Source: Nitrosopumilales archaeon
GTDB taxonomy: Archaea; Thermoproteota; Nitrososphaeria; Nitrososphaerales; Nitrosopumilaceae
Length of the DNA: 6,375 bases
Assembly (NCBI GenBank): GCA_025350175.1
Contig: JANXYF010000191.1
Coordinates: 1-6,375, forward strand
Direction: 5' to 3'
In this document: positions 1-5,309 of the stretch, piece by piece
How the letters are laid out: every line of letters starts with the position of its first letter
Numbering within the stretch: position 1 is the stretch's first letter
Made by a program: the position numbers and the translations under genes
Notes under the pieces: model-generated
Seen by the model: the letters and a program-made list of their open reading frames with translations, nothing else
What the model was told of the DNA's origin: nothing
The model's database searches: none

Positions 1-439
1 CTAATACTACAGCATATACAACATGTCCTACAAGACTAGCTAACGTAGGAAGATATCCTAGTGGATGTCTCCACGGTGAAAGACCTGTTATTGGCTTATG
101 TATTGGAATCAGAGTTACAATCCAGAGAAAAAATCCGTAAACTAGTGCAGAACTAAATATGTGCGAAACACCTCCTGGGAAAATCCAGAGTGCAATTAAA
201 AACCCAATTCCCCCCAGTCCGCCATTTAAAAAATGCAGTGCAAAGATTCCAGTAAAATGAGTCTTATCTGAAGCCAATTTCAAAACTTTGGTTACAATCA
301 CCTGATTTTCATGCCATTCAAAAACTCCGTGTAATCCCCATCTCTTCCAAGAGGGTAATTCGGTTAGAGTCATGAGTAGAGTAGAAAATAATCCTCCAAC
401 AAAACCCAACAAAAATGAATACGCATCGGGGTGGTTCAA
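1..439 (-). CDS. Multi-pass membrane protein, function unknown (C-terminus beyond left edge)
   Basis: An open frame of 146 codons runs off the left edge. I see four hydrophobic segments, at about residues 6-24, 62-86, 93-113 and 126-146, joined by short loops rich in Trp, His, Lys and Arg (for example the WKRWGLHG and PWRHP stretches). It is therefore an integral membrane protein. Histidines at about 69, 93 and 139 lie in or beside predicted membrane segments and could bind haem or metal, but that is only a suggestion. I do not recognise the family. The frame opens after a TAA near 473. I chose the TTG at 437-439 because it starts just before the first membrane segment and a weak TATA-like stretch lies about 25-30 bases upstream. 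GTG at 449-451 is an alternative. The ATG at 371-373 would cut into the first membrane segment. The gene lies about 100 bases downstream of the putative structured RNA on the same strand, so that RNA could be its leader. Confidence 0.7.
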   Translation of the reverse strand, partial: MNHPDAYSFLLGFVGGLFSTLLMTLTELPSWKRWGLHGVFEWHENQVIVTKVLKLASDKTHFTGIFALHFLNGGLGGIGFLIALWIFPGGVSHIFSSALVYGFFLWIVTLIPIHKPITGLSPWRHPLGYLPTLASLVGHVVYAVVL

Positions 440-543
440 TATGCAATTCACACACTGGCGAACTATTCTATCTTACTCTTGTAGAAAATTTGTCATATGA
501 AAAACTAAATCCGGCAAATATCTGCCAAGATTTTAATGAAAAG

Positions 544-781
544 TGTCATCCGTCCTTGAGTGGACCTTGGCAATTTCCTAGTAATAACATGCCAACGCAT
601 TCTACTACCTTTCCCTCTATTGCCATCGTCGTTCATTTCTAAAGGCCTGTGTTTTCACAGGTTCTTCCCTAACCAGAAATATTCGAACACCGCTTGGAAA
701 GAAAACCAAGTCCTTACCTGAAGTTCTTTTCTGTCAAGCGAGTCTTCACATTTGTCGGTCGGATGACAGCATAATATACGG
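544..781 (-). ncRNA. Putative structured RNA, family not recognised
   Basis: The interval has no convincing ORF but several complementary segments that nest into one fold. A 9-base-pair perfect helix joins TGTCATCCG (minus strand, 768-760) to CGGATGACA (552-544), closing about 225 nt. Inside are CTTGG/CCAAG (693-710), CCTGTG-AAAA-CACAGG (646-661), and UUGGCA/UGCCAA (595-590 with 572-567). The loop of the last holds UAUUAC (586-581), which pairs with GUAGUA (608-603), giving an H-type pseudoknot. A GUCC/GGAC hairpin (565-552) follows just before the closing strand. The minus strand is favoured because one pseudoknot pair is G-U, which would be C-A on the other strand, because unpaired stretches are purine-rich, and because a TATA-like box lies about 23-30 bases upstream. 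I looked for the RNase P GAAAGUCC and ACAGAA-CCGGCUUA blocks in their usual order and for the SRP S-domain GGAAG/AGCAGC motif, and saw neither. A long 5' leader of the downstream membrane gene is an alternative. Ends are approximate. Confidence 0.5.
646..661. repeat. Perfect 6-bp inverted repeat with 4-base loop
   Basis: CCTGTG and CACAGG flank a four-base loop (TTTT on plus, AAAA on minus). It is the most stable local hairpin in the gene-free region and lies centrally in the putative structured RNA. On the minus strand it is followed by CCTTTAG. That T content is too weak for me to call it a terminator. Confidence 0.7.
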
Positions 782-803
782 CATCGTGGAATAAAAAGGC
801 GAT

Positions 804-811
804 CTATATAG
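804..811 (-). promoter_or_regulatory. TATA-like box for the putative structured RNA
   Basis: CTATATAG is a self-complementary TATA-like element. With the usual archaeal spacing it would place a minus-strand transcription start near 781, just upstream of the closing helix of the putative RNA (768-760). The element reads the same on both strands, so direction is inferred from the downstream structure. The region around it is generally AT-rich, which lowers the weight of the match. Confidence 0.35.
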
Positions 812-861
812 AATCTGTATATCTAAATGAATTATAAATTATTACAAATCCAGTTATTATA

Positions 862-1002
862 TCACTGGGTCTTTTTTGCGTCAAGTGATTTTCTTCGCTC
901 TTCAGTACAAGATTTCATTTGTTCTGGCGTATGTCCTTTTACAGGCCTTGAACACATTGCACATGTAGGAGTAATTTCTATTGGCTTTCTTTCAAACTTC
1001 AT
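862..1002 (-). CDS. Small CxxC protein, possible zinc-binding (46 aa)
   Basis: A short frame begins with ATG at 1002-1000 and ends with TGA at 864-862, encoding 46 residues. It carries CAMC (Cys14, Cys17), His24 and Cys32, so C-x2-C-x6-H-x7-C could form one zinc-binding site. The rest is strongly charged, with a Lys/Arg/Glu-rich C-terminal third that is probably helical. There is no signal peptide or membrane segment, so it should be cytoplasmic. Its start overlaps the end of the 131-residue gene by 11 bases in another frame, which implies co-transcription and probably translational coupling. I do not recognise the family. Nucleic-acid binding is a reasonable guess for a small basic CxxC protein, but it is inference. 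The gene is below usual length cutoffs and is easily missed. The codon pattern and tight overlap make it credible. Confidence 0.7.
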   Translation of the reverse strand: MKFERKPIEITPTCAMCSRPVKGHTPEQMKSCTEERRKSLDAKKTQ

Positions 1003-1387
1003 AATATTCTGGATCTTGATAGTCTGATTCTAACACCAATAAATTATTTTTGTTCGTTGACTGGTCTAGTTGTATGATAGACCGCAAGATTAGACCCGAA
1101 ATACCTAGGTGCGATGTAAGAAATGCTGCTGCCTCTTCTATCGCATTAACTCCTCTCCAGCCTTCGTCATATGTCATTTCTATAACCCCCTTGTCGGTCT
1201 CAACAAGTGCTGTAATCAGCGAATAAGGCCCAAGAGTATCATCCTTTTTTTGAATATACAGGTTCAGGGTTACACTTTTTACGATATGACCTTGCTCCAA
1301 AAATTTTCCGCCAGACATTAATGCAATTGTCTTATCAGGCGCTCTGTCTATTCTCTCAGGGTTTGCAACTTCGATTACCTTTTTCAT
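992..1387 (-). CDS. Conserved-looking hypothetical protein (131 aa)
   Basis: This is a complete frame from ATG (1387-1385) to TGA (994-992). I do not recognise the family. The N-terminal half alternates short hydrophobic strands with charged residues, around the segments VKSVTLNLYIQKK (37-49) and YSLITALVETDKGVIEMTYDEGW (55-77), suggesting a beta-sheet domain. A helical stretch follows (about 82-107) with a moderately hydrophobic end (LGISGLILRSIIQL). The tail is acidic and tyrosine-containing (about 119-131). There is no signal peptide and no cysteine, so it is probably a soluble cytoplasmic protein. It lies 67 bases downstream of the AsnC-type gene and overlaps the next small gene by 11 bases, so the three may form one operon. 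Only a weak AT-rich stretch near 1411-1418 could serve as its own promoter. Confidence 0.75.
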   Translation of the reverse strand: MKKVIEVANPERIDRAPDKTIALMSGGKFLEQGHIVKSVTLNLYIQKKDDTLGPYSLITALVETDKGVIEMTYDEGWRGVNAIEEAAAFLTSHLGISGLILRSIIQLDQSTNKNNLLVLESDYQDPEYYEV

Positions 1388-1454
1388 ATGATAATTACGT
1401 ATCCAATCTAGATAATCTTTACAGATTCTTTGTTATTTTGAAACCTAGCTGATG

Positions 1455-1709
1455 CTATGTTTCATCATCAATTGTTCCGCCTTGGCCATAAAGTACAGGT
1501 ATCGATATAGTACTTGTGACATGTGGAACAGTTCTTACTTTGCTTATGGTAGAATCAACTTTTGTTACATCGTCTGCTGCAATTTTAACAAAGATATCAT
1601 ATTTGCCCATGATTCCGTTTACTTCAACAATATTTGGCAATTCTTTTATTTTCTGAATTACTTCTTTTTCATTCCCTGGAATGCATGTTGCAAGAATGTA
1701 TGTAATCAT
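1455..1709 (-). CDS. Stand-alone Lrp/AsnC ligand-binding domain protein (84 aa)
   Basis: The 84 residues match the C-terminal effector-binding (RAM, AsnC_trans_reg) domain of Lrp/AsnC regulators, with the expected beta-alpha-beta-beta-alpha-beta order. MITYILATCIPG (1-12) is strand one, and NEKEVIQKIKELPNIVEV (13-30) is helix one running into strand two. The GKYDIFVKIAADD stretch (35-47) carries the conserved glycine and aspartate of the turn. A second helix (about 48-59) leads to PHVTSTISIPVL (62-73). There is no DNA-binding helix-turn-helix, and the whole protein is one domain. Proteins like this form dimers and larger rings and bind amino acids or similar small effectors. Archaea often carry several, probably as partners of full-length Lrp proteins or as sensors. 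The start is ATG at 1709-1707. The upstream region holds a 12-base palindrome and a TATA-like box shared with the divergent gene. Confidence 0.88.
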   Translation of the reverse strand: MITYILATCIPGNEKEVIQKIKELPNIVEVNGIMGKYDIFVKIAADDVTKVDSTISKVRTVPHVTSTISIPVLYGQGGTIDDET

Positions 1710-1722
1710 ATGAAATATTGGG

Positions 1723-1734
1723 CATCATATGATG
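1723..1734. repeat. 12-base perfect palindrome, possible operator
   Basis: CATCATATGATG is a perfect palindrome lying between the TATA-like box (1735-1742) and the start of the AsnC-type gene at 1709. A dimeric regulator bound here would block that promoter, and perhaps also the divergent one. Which protein binds is unknown. The AsnC-type protein itself lacks a DNA-binding domain. AT-rich intergenic DNA yields short palindromes by chance, so this is a suggestion only. Confidence 0.35.
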
Positions 1735-1742
1735 TTAAATAT
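1735..1742. promoter_or_regulatory. TATA-like box between divergent genes
   Basis: TTAAATAT on plus (ATATTTAA on minus) lies 26-33 bases before the ATG of the AsnC-type gene, a spacing that fits a nearly leaderless minus-strand transcript. Read forward it would start transcription near 1765, giving the plus-strand gene a leader of about 60-100 bases. Either or both directions may be used. Confidence 0.4.
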
Positions 1743-1864
1743 CTTCTGAAAAATATCATCTCTAAACCAATTTGTTAGATTGTTTCAACATAGCATGGTA
1801 TCATCAAATAATCAGAACGTCAAACGTGAAAATAAAGAGCAATTCTACAGATGAATTAATAAAA

Positions 1865-2287
1865 ATGTCAGAGACAGTACGAGAAGAGATTACACGTGAT
1901 GTCATGGAAACCTTTGGAATAGACTTGTCTCACCAAGAACTTGTTCATCATGATAAGACAAAACCTGTCTGGACCCAACAGATTCAGGATAACAAGTCTC
2001 TAAAAATTGAACTAGATTCATTTCTAAATCTTGTCAAAAATAACGTAGAACGGCTACCAGAAATGATACAATTTGAGAAAGAACACCCCTCCTCTGAGAT
2101 ATCACATCATTCTCAAGATTCTATTTCGTATGATCTAGAATTTTTGTGGATATGTGAGTCTCATGTAAAAAAGTTTGAAAATGAAAAATATCTATCAGAA
2201 AAAGAGATTGCCAAATATTATACAAAAATTCAGCAGCTAAAGGATGCCATAAGGGGCATAACTATAGGTCAAAGCTTGCAAAACTAG
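1865..2287 (+). CDS. Hypothetical helical protein (140 aa from chosen start)
   Basis: I do not recognise this protein. From the ATG at 1865 it is 140 residues, hydrophilic and mostly helix-forming, with many Glu, Lys, Gln and His residues. A long helical stretch covers about 44-72 (SLKIELDSFLNLVKNN and onward), and another pair covers about 86-130 with spaced Leu, Ile and Tyr residues typical of a helical bundle. It has one cysteine (97) and no signal peptide or membrane segment, so it is probably cytoplasmic. The frame is open further upstream to a TTG at 1772 and passes a GTG at 1826. I prefer the ATG because the extra N-terminal residues look like translated leader, although no ribosome binding site decides it. 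The gene is divergent from the AsnC-type gene and convergent, 7 bases apart, with the PEFG protein gene. Confidence 0.7.
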   Translation: MSETVREEITRDVMETFGIDLSHQELVHHDKTKPVWTQQIQDNKSLKIELDSFLNLVKNNVERLPEMIQFEKEHPSSEISHHSQDSISYDLEFLWICESHVKKFENEKYLSEKEIAKYYTKIQQLKDAIRGITIGQSLQN

Positions 2288-2288
2288 T

Positions 2289-2294
2289 AAAAAA
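2289..2294 (-). terminator. Oligo-T transcription terminator after the PEFG gene
   Basis: Six T residues on the minus strand follow directly after the TAG stop codon of the PEFG-CTERM gene, and another TTTT follows 6 bases later. Archaeal RNA polymerase can terminate at such T-runs without a hairpin. The plus-strand gene converges on the same spot, so the run would also limit antisense transcription into it. Confidence 0.45.
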
Positions 2295-3068
2295 CTAAAA
2301 GGAAATTTTGTAAGTTCTAGACAATACTACTACTATCATTATAGAAATAGAAATGGCAAGTCCTACTAATGGACCAAATTCTGGAATTACAAATGTGCCA
2401 GACAATTCAAGTTCTTTAGAGCCTGCAGGTATGGGACAATCAAGTATGCGTATAGTATCAGTTTCACTTTGAGCGCATAAAATTCTGTTTCCATTCGTCA
2501 TTAGTACAATCTCACCACCTGGTGTATCTACTATCTTCTTTGGAATTTGATATTGCTGATCTACTGTACCTGTCTTGACGTTTGTTGTATCCATTACAAC
2601 AGTAATTTTGTTATCTGTAGGCAATACGGCAACATCTCCATAACTTATCGGATTTGTGCCATTTGTTCTAATTTTTATCTCGCTGTCAATTATTGGAATT
2701 ACAGTCAATGTGCTAGATATGACAGTAAAATGAAACTGTACTGCCTGTGCATCGTATTTTACATTTACTGTATAATCTCCACCAATAGAGTTGTCACTTA
2801 TTACAAAATCATGAACAAAAAGATTGTTTAGCAAGCCAACTTGACCAACATCATACACATTTCCCATGGGATTTCGTATGATTATAGTAACTGGGTTGCC
2901 ATCTACTATCTGTGGAACAGAACCACTGATTATCACCTTATCCCCTTGCTGATACACATCCTTGTTTGATACTGCAGTAATTACAGAAGGATCTGCGTAA
3001 GCTGGAAGAAAAATTGAAGATACAGCAATTATGGATAATAGAATTAGCACATTATTTTTAATTTTCAA
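2295..3068 (-). CDS. Secreted PEFG-CTERM protein with Ig/macroglobulin-like domain
   Basis: This 257-residue exported protein has a clear signal peptide: basic residues 1-5, a hydrophobic core at about 7-21, and likely cleavage after AYA (25). The mature part starts with a beta-rich segment (about 26-117) with strand spacing like an Ig or macroglobulin MG2 domain (a DVYQQGDKVIISG core). A second beta-rich segment (about 118-226) holds the only two cysteines (198 and 211), which could form a disulfide outside the cell. The C-terminus has the tripartite sorting signal IPEFG (228-232), a hydrophobic helix (about 233-249) and a short tail containing Arg and Lys. PEFG-CTERM signals are known from Thaumarchaeota and are thought to be processed by an archaeosortase, fixing the protein at the cell surface. 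The start is TTG at 3068-3066, supported by a TATA-like box 25-32 bases upstream. It may form part of, or bind to, the cell envelope. Its ligand is unknown. Confidence 0.85.
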   Translation of the reverse strand: MKIKNNVLILLSIIAVSSIFLPAYADPSVITAVSNKDVYQQGDKVIISGSVPQIVDGNPVTIIIRNPMGNVYDVGQVGLLNNLFVHDFVISDNSIGGDYTVNVKYDAQAVQFHFTVISSTLTVIPIIDSEIKIRTNGTNPISYGDVAVLPTDNKITVVMDTTNVKTGTVDQQYQIPKKIVDTPGGEIVLMTNGNRILCAQSETDTIRILDCPIPAGSKELELSGTFVIPEFGPLVGLAISISIMIVVVLSRTYKISF

Positions 3069-3092
3069 CTAAAAACTCTTGGGATTTAAATG

Positions 3093-3100
3093 ATATTTAA
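3093..3100 (-). promoter_or_regulatory. TATA-like box for the PEFG-CTERM gene
   Basis: TTAAATAT on the minus strand lies 25-32 bases before the TTG start at 3068, the expected position for a leaderless transcript beginning at or next to the start codon. This supports the TTG and indicates that the gene has its own promoter rather than relying on read-through from the helicase gene. Confidence 0.5.
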
Positions 3101-3138
3101 CTGTGATTTAATGTTGTATTCATGTAACTATCAACATG

Positions 3139-4647
3139 TTAGAAGAACGAGTCTAGTCCTGCCTTTGATTTTGATACTTCTTGTTGCTCTAAGAATTTAG
3201 TCATCTTCTCGCCCATGCCTTTGGCAGCTGTTACTTTACGTTTTCCTATCCAGTAATAGGTCTCATCCGTAGTATCTTTTGCAATCAATACTATTAGTTT
3301 ACCATAATCTTTTCTTCCAGTACGACCTTTTCTCTGAACATAGCGAATCGAGCTTGGGACATTGTCAAAAAACACTACAAGATTTACTTCGGAAATATCA
3401 AGACCTTCTTCTCCCACTCTGGTTGCAATCAATACCTTGTATTCACCGTCTCGAAATTTTTGTATTGTTTCAATCTGTTTTTTTTGTTTAAGACCAGTCT
3501 CCCCTGCTTTGCCAATTAAAAATCCAGCAGAGATTCCCATTTCATTTAATTTTTGATGTATTACATCTACAGAATCTCTATAGCTAGTAAATACAAGTGC
3601 CTTGCCAGGAATTCCTTGTAATACTTCTTTTAGTTTCTCCATCTTAGAGTGCTCAATTCCTTTTGCCTGCGCTTCTTTTGCAAGACGCACTGCTTTTCCA
3701 AAATTCATATCATTTTCAAACAAATCTCTGATGCCAACACCTTTCTTCTCCTGTGTCCTTTCACAGAACCTAAGAAATGATGTTATGCCATGGGATTCAA
3801 AGACATTTAGTGCATGGATTAATCTTATTGCTGTAAAGAGTGGCTTGGCAGCTCGGCGATTTTGTCGTATGACAAATTCTCTGACACGTAATAACTCAGA
3901 CATGGACCTATTTCCAGAAAGATTCAATCCCAATTTTTTTAAGTCTGAATATCTCGAGTCTATTGTAGCTTTTATCAAGACTTGAATCTCTTTCATCTCA
4001 GGAGGAAGATCCACTACAATCCACTGGGTGTCAGTCTGCTGGACATATGGGCTTACATCAGGGCTCTCTTCGTTTCTTTGTGCAATGCTTGTAATTTTTA
4101 ATATCTTTATCATCTCTTCTGCTTTTTGTTTTTCACTAGGTAATGTTGCAGTCATGCCAATAATTCGAACATTTGTGTTTGCAAATCTTTCCGCAATTCC
4201 AGAATACGCATAATCCCCCACAGTTCGATGTGCTTCATCAAATATTACAAGCGAGAATTGTTCTGGTGATACAATCTGTCTGTCCAAATCATTTTTTACA
4301 ATCTCTGGTGTTGCACAGATAACACTGTTAATCCAAAGTTTTTTTCTTTTAGCAAGAAGGTCTTCACCTGTAACTAGTGCAACGTCATCAATCAACAAAT
4401 TATTTTTTAAAAACTCATAATGCTGGTGTGTCAATACTCGTGTTGGTGCCAAAAACAATACTCCACCTTTTCCTCTTGATAAAAATTCAGCAATCACGTG
4501 TAACGCAACCGTTGTTTTTCCCAATCCAGTGGGTAAGACAATCAGACAATTTTCAGAGATTGCCTGCTTTGCCAAATTATCCTGGTAATCTCTATGTTCA
4601 ATACTTGATTTTTTGATATACCGATGTTCTACAAAGTTGTCACTCAA
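3139..4647 (-). CDS. Hef/FANCM-type superfamily 2 DNA helicase without nuclease domain
   Basis: The product is an ATP-dependent DNA helicase of the Hef/MPH1/FANCM group (COG1111), which unwinds and remodels stalled forks and branched DNA. Visible motifs, in order, are the Q-like region EHRDYQ (17-22), Walker A PTGLGKT (39-45), APTR (67-70), DEAH (137-140), TAT (166-168), LVFTSYRDS (351-359), ATRVGEEGLDI (408-418) and QRKGRTGR (438-445). The helical insert between the two RecA lobes (about 180-335) is typical of Hef. At 502 residues the protein stops soon after the second lobe, so it lacks the ERCC4/XPF nuclease and helix-hairpin-helix domains of euryarchaeal Hef. The last eight residues, KAGLDSFF, resemble a PCNA-interacting (PIP) box with Lys in place of Gln. 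The start is a TTG directly preceded in frame by a TAA stop, so little choice exists. The gene is divergent from the dCMP deaminase-polymerase pair. Confidence 0.92.
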   Translation of the reverse strand: MSDNFVEHRYIKKSSIEHRDYQDNLAKQAISENCLIVLPTGLGKTTVALHVIAEFLSRGKGGVLFLAPTRVLTHQHYEFLKNNLLIDDVALVTGEDLLAKRKKLWINSVICATPEIVKNDLDRQIVSPEQFSLVIFDEAHRTVGDYAYSGIAERFANTNVRIIGMTATLPSEKQKAEEMIKILKITSIAQRNEESPDVSPYVQQTDTQWIVVDLPPEMKEIQVLIKATIDSRYSDLKKLGLNLSGNRSMSELLRVREFVIRQNRRAAKPLFTAIRLIHALNVFESHGITSFLRFCERTQEKKGVGIRDLFENDMNFGKAVRLAKEAQAKGIEHSKMEKLKEVLQGIPGKALVFTSYRDSVDVIHQKLNEMGISAGFLIGKAGETGLKQKKQIETIQKFRDGEYKVLIATRVGEEGLDISEVNLVVFFDNVPSSIRYVQRKGRTGRKDYGKLIVLIAKDTTDETYYWIGKRKVTAAKGMGEKMTKFLEQQEVSKSKAGLDSFF

Positions 4648-4683
4648 TTATATCCACATTTGACAATCTTGGGTAAAAAGCTT

Positions 4684-4693
4684 GTTTAAAATT
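4684..4693 (-). promoter_or_regulatory. Possible TATA-like box for the Hef-type helicase gene
   Basis: AATTTTAAAC on the minus strand lies 37-46 bases before the TTG start, which would give a leader of about a dozen bases. A weaker TTTTTACC (about 4672-4679) has spacing that fits a leaderless transcript better. I cannot choose between them. The 118-base divergent region 4648-4765 must hold promoters for both directions. Confidence 0.3.
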
Positions 4694-4736
4694 AAGAGCT
4701 AAGCTTTGCATACTTTTGTTTTCACAAATTTGTAAT

Positions 4737-4744
4737 CTTATATT
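4737..4744 (+). promoter_or_regulatory. TATA-like box for the dCMP deaminase-polymerase pair
   Basis: CTTATATT lies 22-29 bases before the GTG at 4766, so transcription would begin at or next to that codon. The in-frame TTG at 4760 would then lie upstream of the transcript. This is the reason for choosing the GTG. The same promoter probably serves the DNA polymerase gene, which follows after 7 bases. Confidence 0.5.
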
Positions 4745-4765
4745 GAAGCACGATACAGTTTGACT

Positions 4766-5302
4766 GTGAACAAGACATTTGATCGTCCCACTTGGGATGA
4801 ATACTTCATGCTTCAGGCAGAACTTGCAAAATTACGTTCTAACTGTATCACAAGACAGGTGGGAGCAGTCATCGTACGAGGAAATAGACAGATTGCCACG
4901 GGATATAATGGAACACCCCCTGGTGTCAAGAACTGTTTTGAGGGGGGATGTAAGAGATGTCAGCTTCGAATGGAGGGAAAAATTGCTTCAGGAGAGGGAC
5001 TGGACAGGTGCTTGTGCAATCATGCCGAAGCCAATGCAATAATGCACTGTGCCATATTGGGAGTAGGGGCCGGCACAAAAGACACTACAATGTATACAAC
5101 ATTTGTCACATGTCTAGAGTGCAGCAAGATGGCAATTACAATTGGAATCAAAAGAATAGTCTGCCTTGGAAGATATCCTGAAACAGATTATGAATTATTA
5201 CATGAAGCAGGATTGGAAGTTGTAGTTTTAGATAAAAGTAGAATAAATCATTGGATAAAGGTATTACTTGACGAACCAAATGCCAATCTGACACCAAAGT
5301 GA
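4766..5302 (+). CDS. dCMP deaminase (deoxycytidylate deaminase)
   Basis: This zinc enzyme of the cytidine deaminase superfamily converts dCMP to dUMP, the substrate for thymidylate synthesis. The catalytic motif CNHAEANA carries the zinc-binding His and the proton-shuttling Glu (HAE at 86-88). The second zinc motif is TCLEC (Cys116, Cys119), with Thr where most relatives have Pro. An additional cysteine-rich stretch before the active site (CFEGGCKRC at 57-65, and CLC at 82-84) is seen in the ComEB/phage T4 type of dCMP deaminase and probably binds a structural zinc. The N-terminal WDEYFMLQAELAKLRS and TRQVGAVIV segments are also typical. The length (178 residues) is normal. I chose GTG at 4766 over TTG at 4760 because of TATA spacing; only two residues differ. 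The polymerase gene follows 7 bases after the stop, so the two are almost certainly co-transcribed. Confidence 0.93.
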   Translation: MNKTFDRPTWDEYFMLQAELAKLRSNCITRQVGAVIVRGNRQIATGYNGTPPGVKNCFEGGCKRCQLRMEGKIASGEGLDRCLCNHAEANAIMHCAILGVGAGTKDTTMYTTFVTCLECSKMAITIGIKRIVCLGRYPETDYELLHEAGLEVVVLDKSRINHWIKVLLDEPNANLTPK

Positions 5303-5309
5303 TAATGTA

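Larger units (their letters stand above)
440..861. other. Gene-free interval between membrane protein and CxxC protein genes
   Basis: About 420 bases carry no frame with convincing protein character on either strand. The centre (about 544-781) holds the putative structured RNA. The left flank (440-543) has one further short inverted repeat, GGCA/TGCC at 513-526, and weak TATA-like matches before the membrane gene. The right flank (782-861) is very AT-rich with several TATA-like stretches (804-811, and around 818-836) and presumably holds promoter DNA and the 3' end of the CxxC gene transcript. Confidence 0.6.

Noticed and set aside
505..636. Minus-strand 43-codon frame starting with ATG
   Set aside because: It covers the pseudoknot and closing strand of the RNA candidate, is very rich in Arg and Lys without a recognisable pattern, and has no promoter or ribosome binding signal of its own.
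415..642. Plus-strand 75-codon open frame
   Set aside because: Its composition does not look like a protein, it runs antisense to the start of the membrane protein, and it crosses most of the helices of the putative RNA.
672..700. TTCGAAC sequence resembling a tRNA T-loop or 5S rRNA loop
   Set aside because: The flanking bases do not form the required 5-bp T-stem, and no acceptor or anticodon stem or 5S fold can be built around it.
544..781. Archaeal RNase P or SRP RNA identity for the structured region
   Set aside because: The universally conserved blocks of these RNAs were not seen in the expected order on either strand. The region is kept as an unassigned RNA pending a covariance model search.
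655..822. Minus-strand stretch open for over 50 codons, with protein-like composition
   Set aside because: There is no ATG, GTG or TTG near its beginning, and its bases are explained by the helices of the RNA candidate. A decayed gene fragment cannot be wholly excluded.
827..1027. Plus-strand 66-codon hydrophobic frame
   Set aside because: It is the antisense shadow of the 46-residue CxxC protein gene and the end of its upstream neighbour.
3602..3985. Plus-strand 127-codon frame
   Set aside because: It lies wholly antisense within the Hef-type helicase gene, whose motifs make the minus strand certain.
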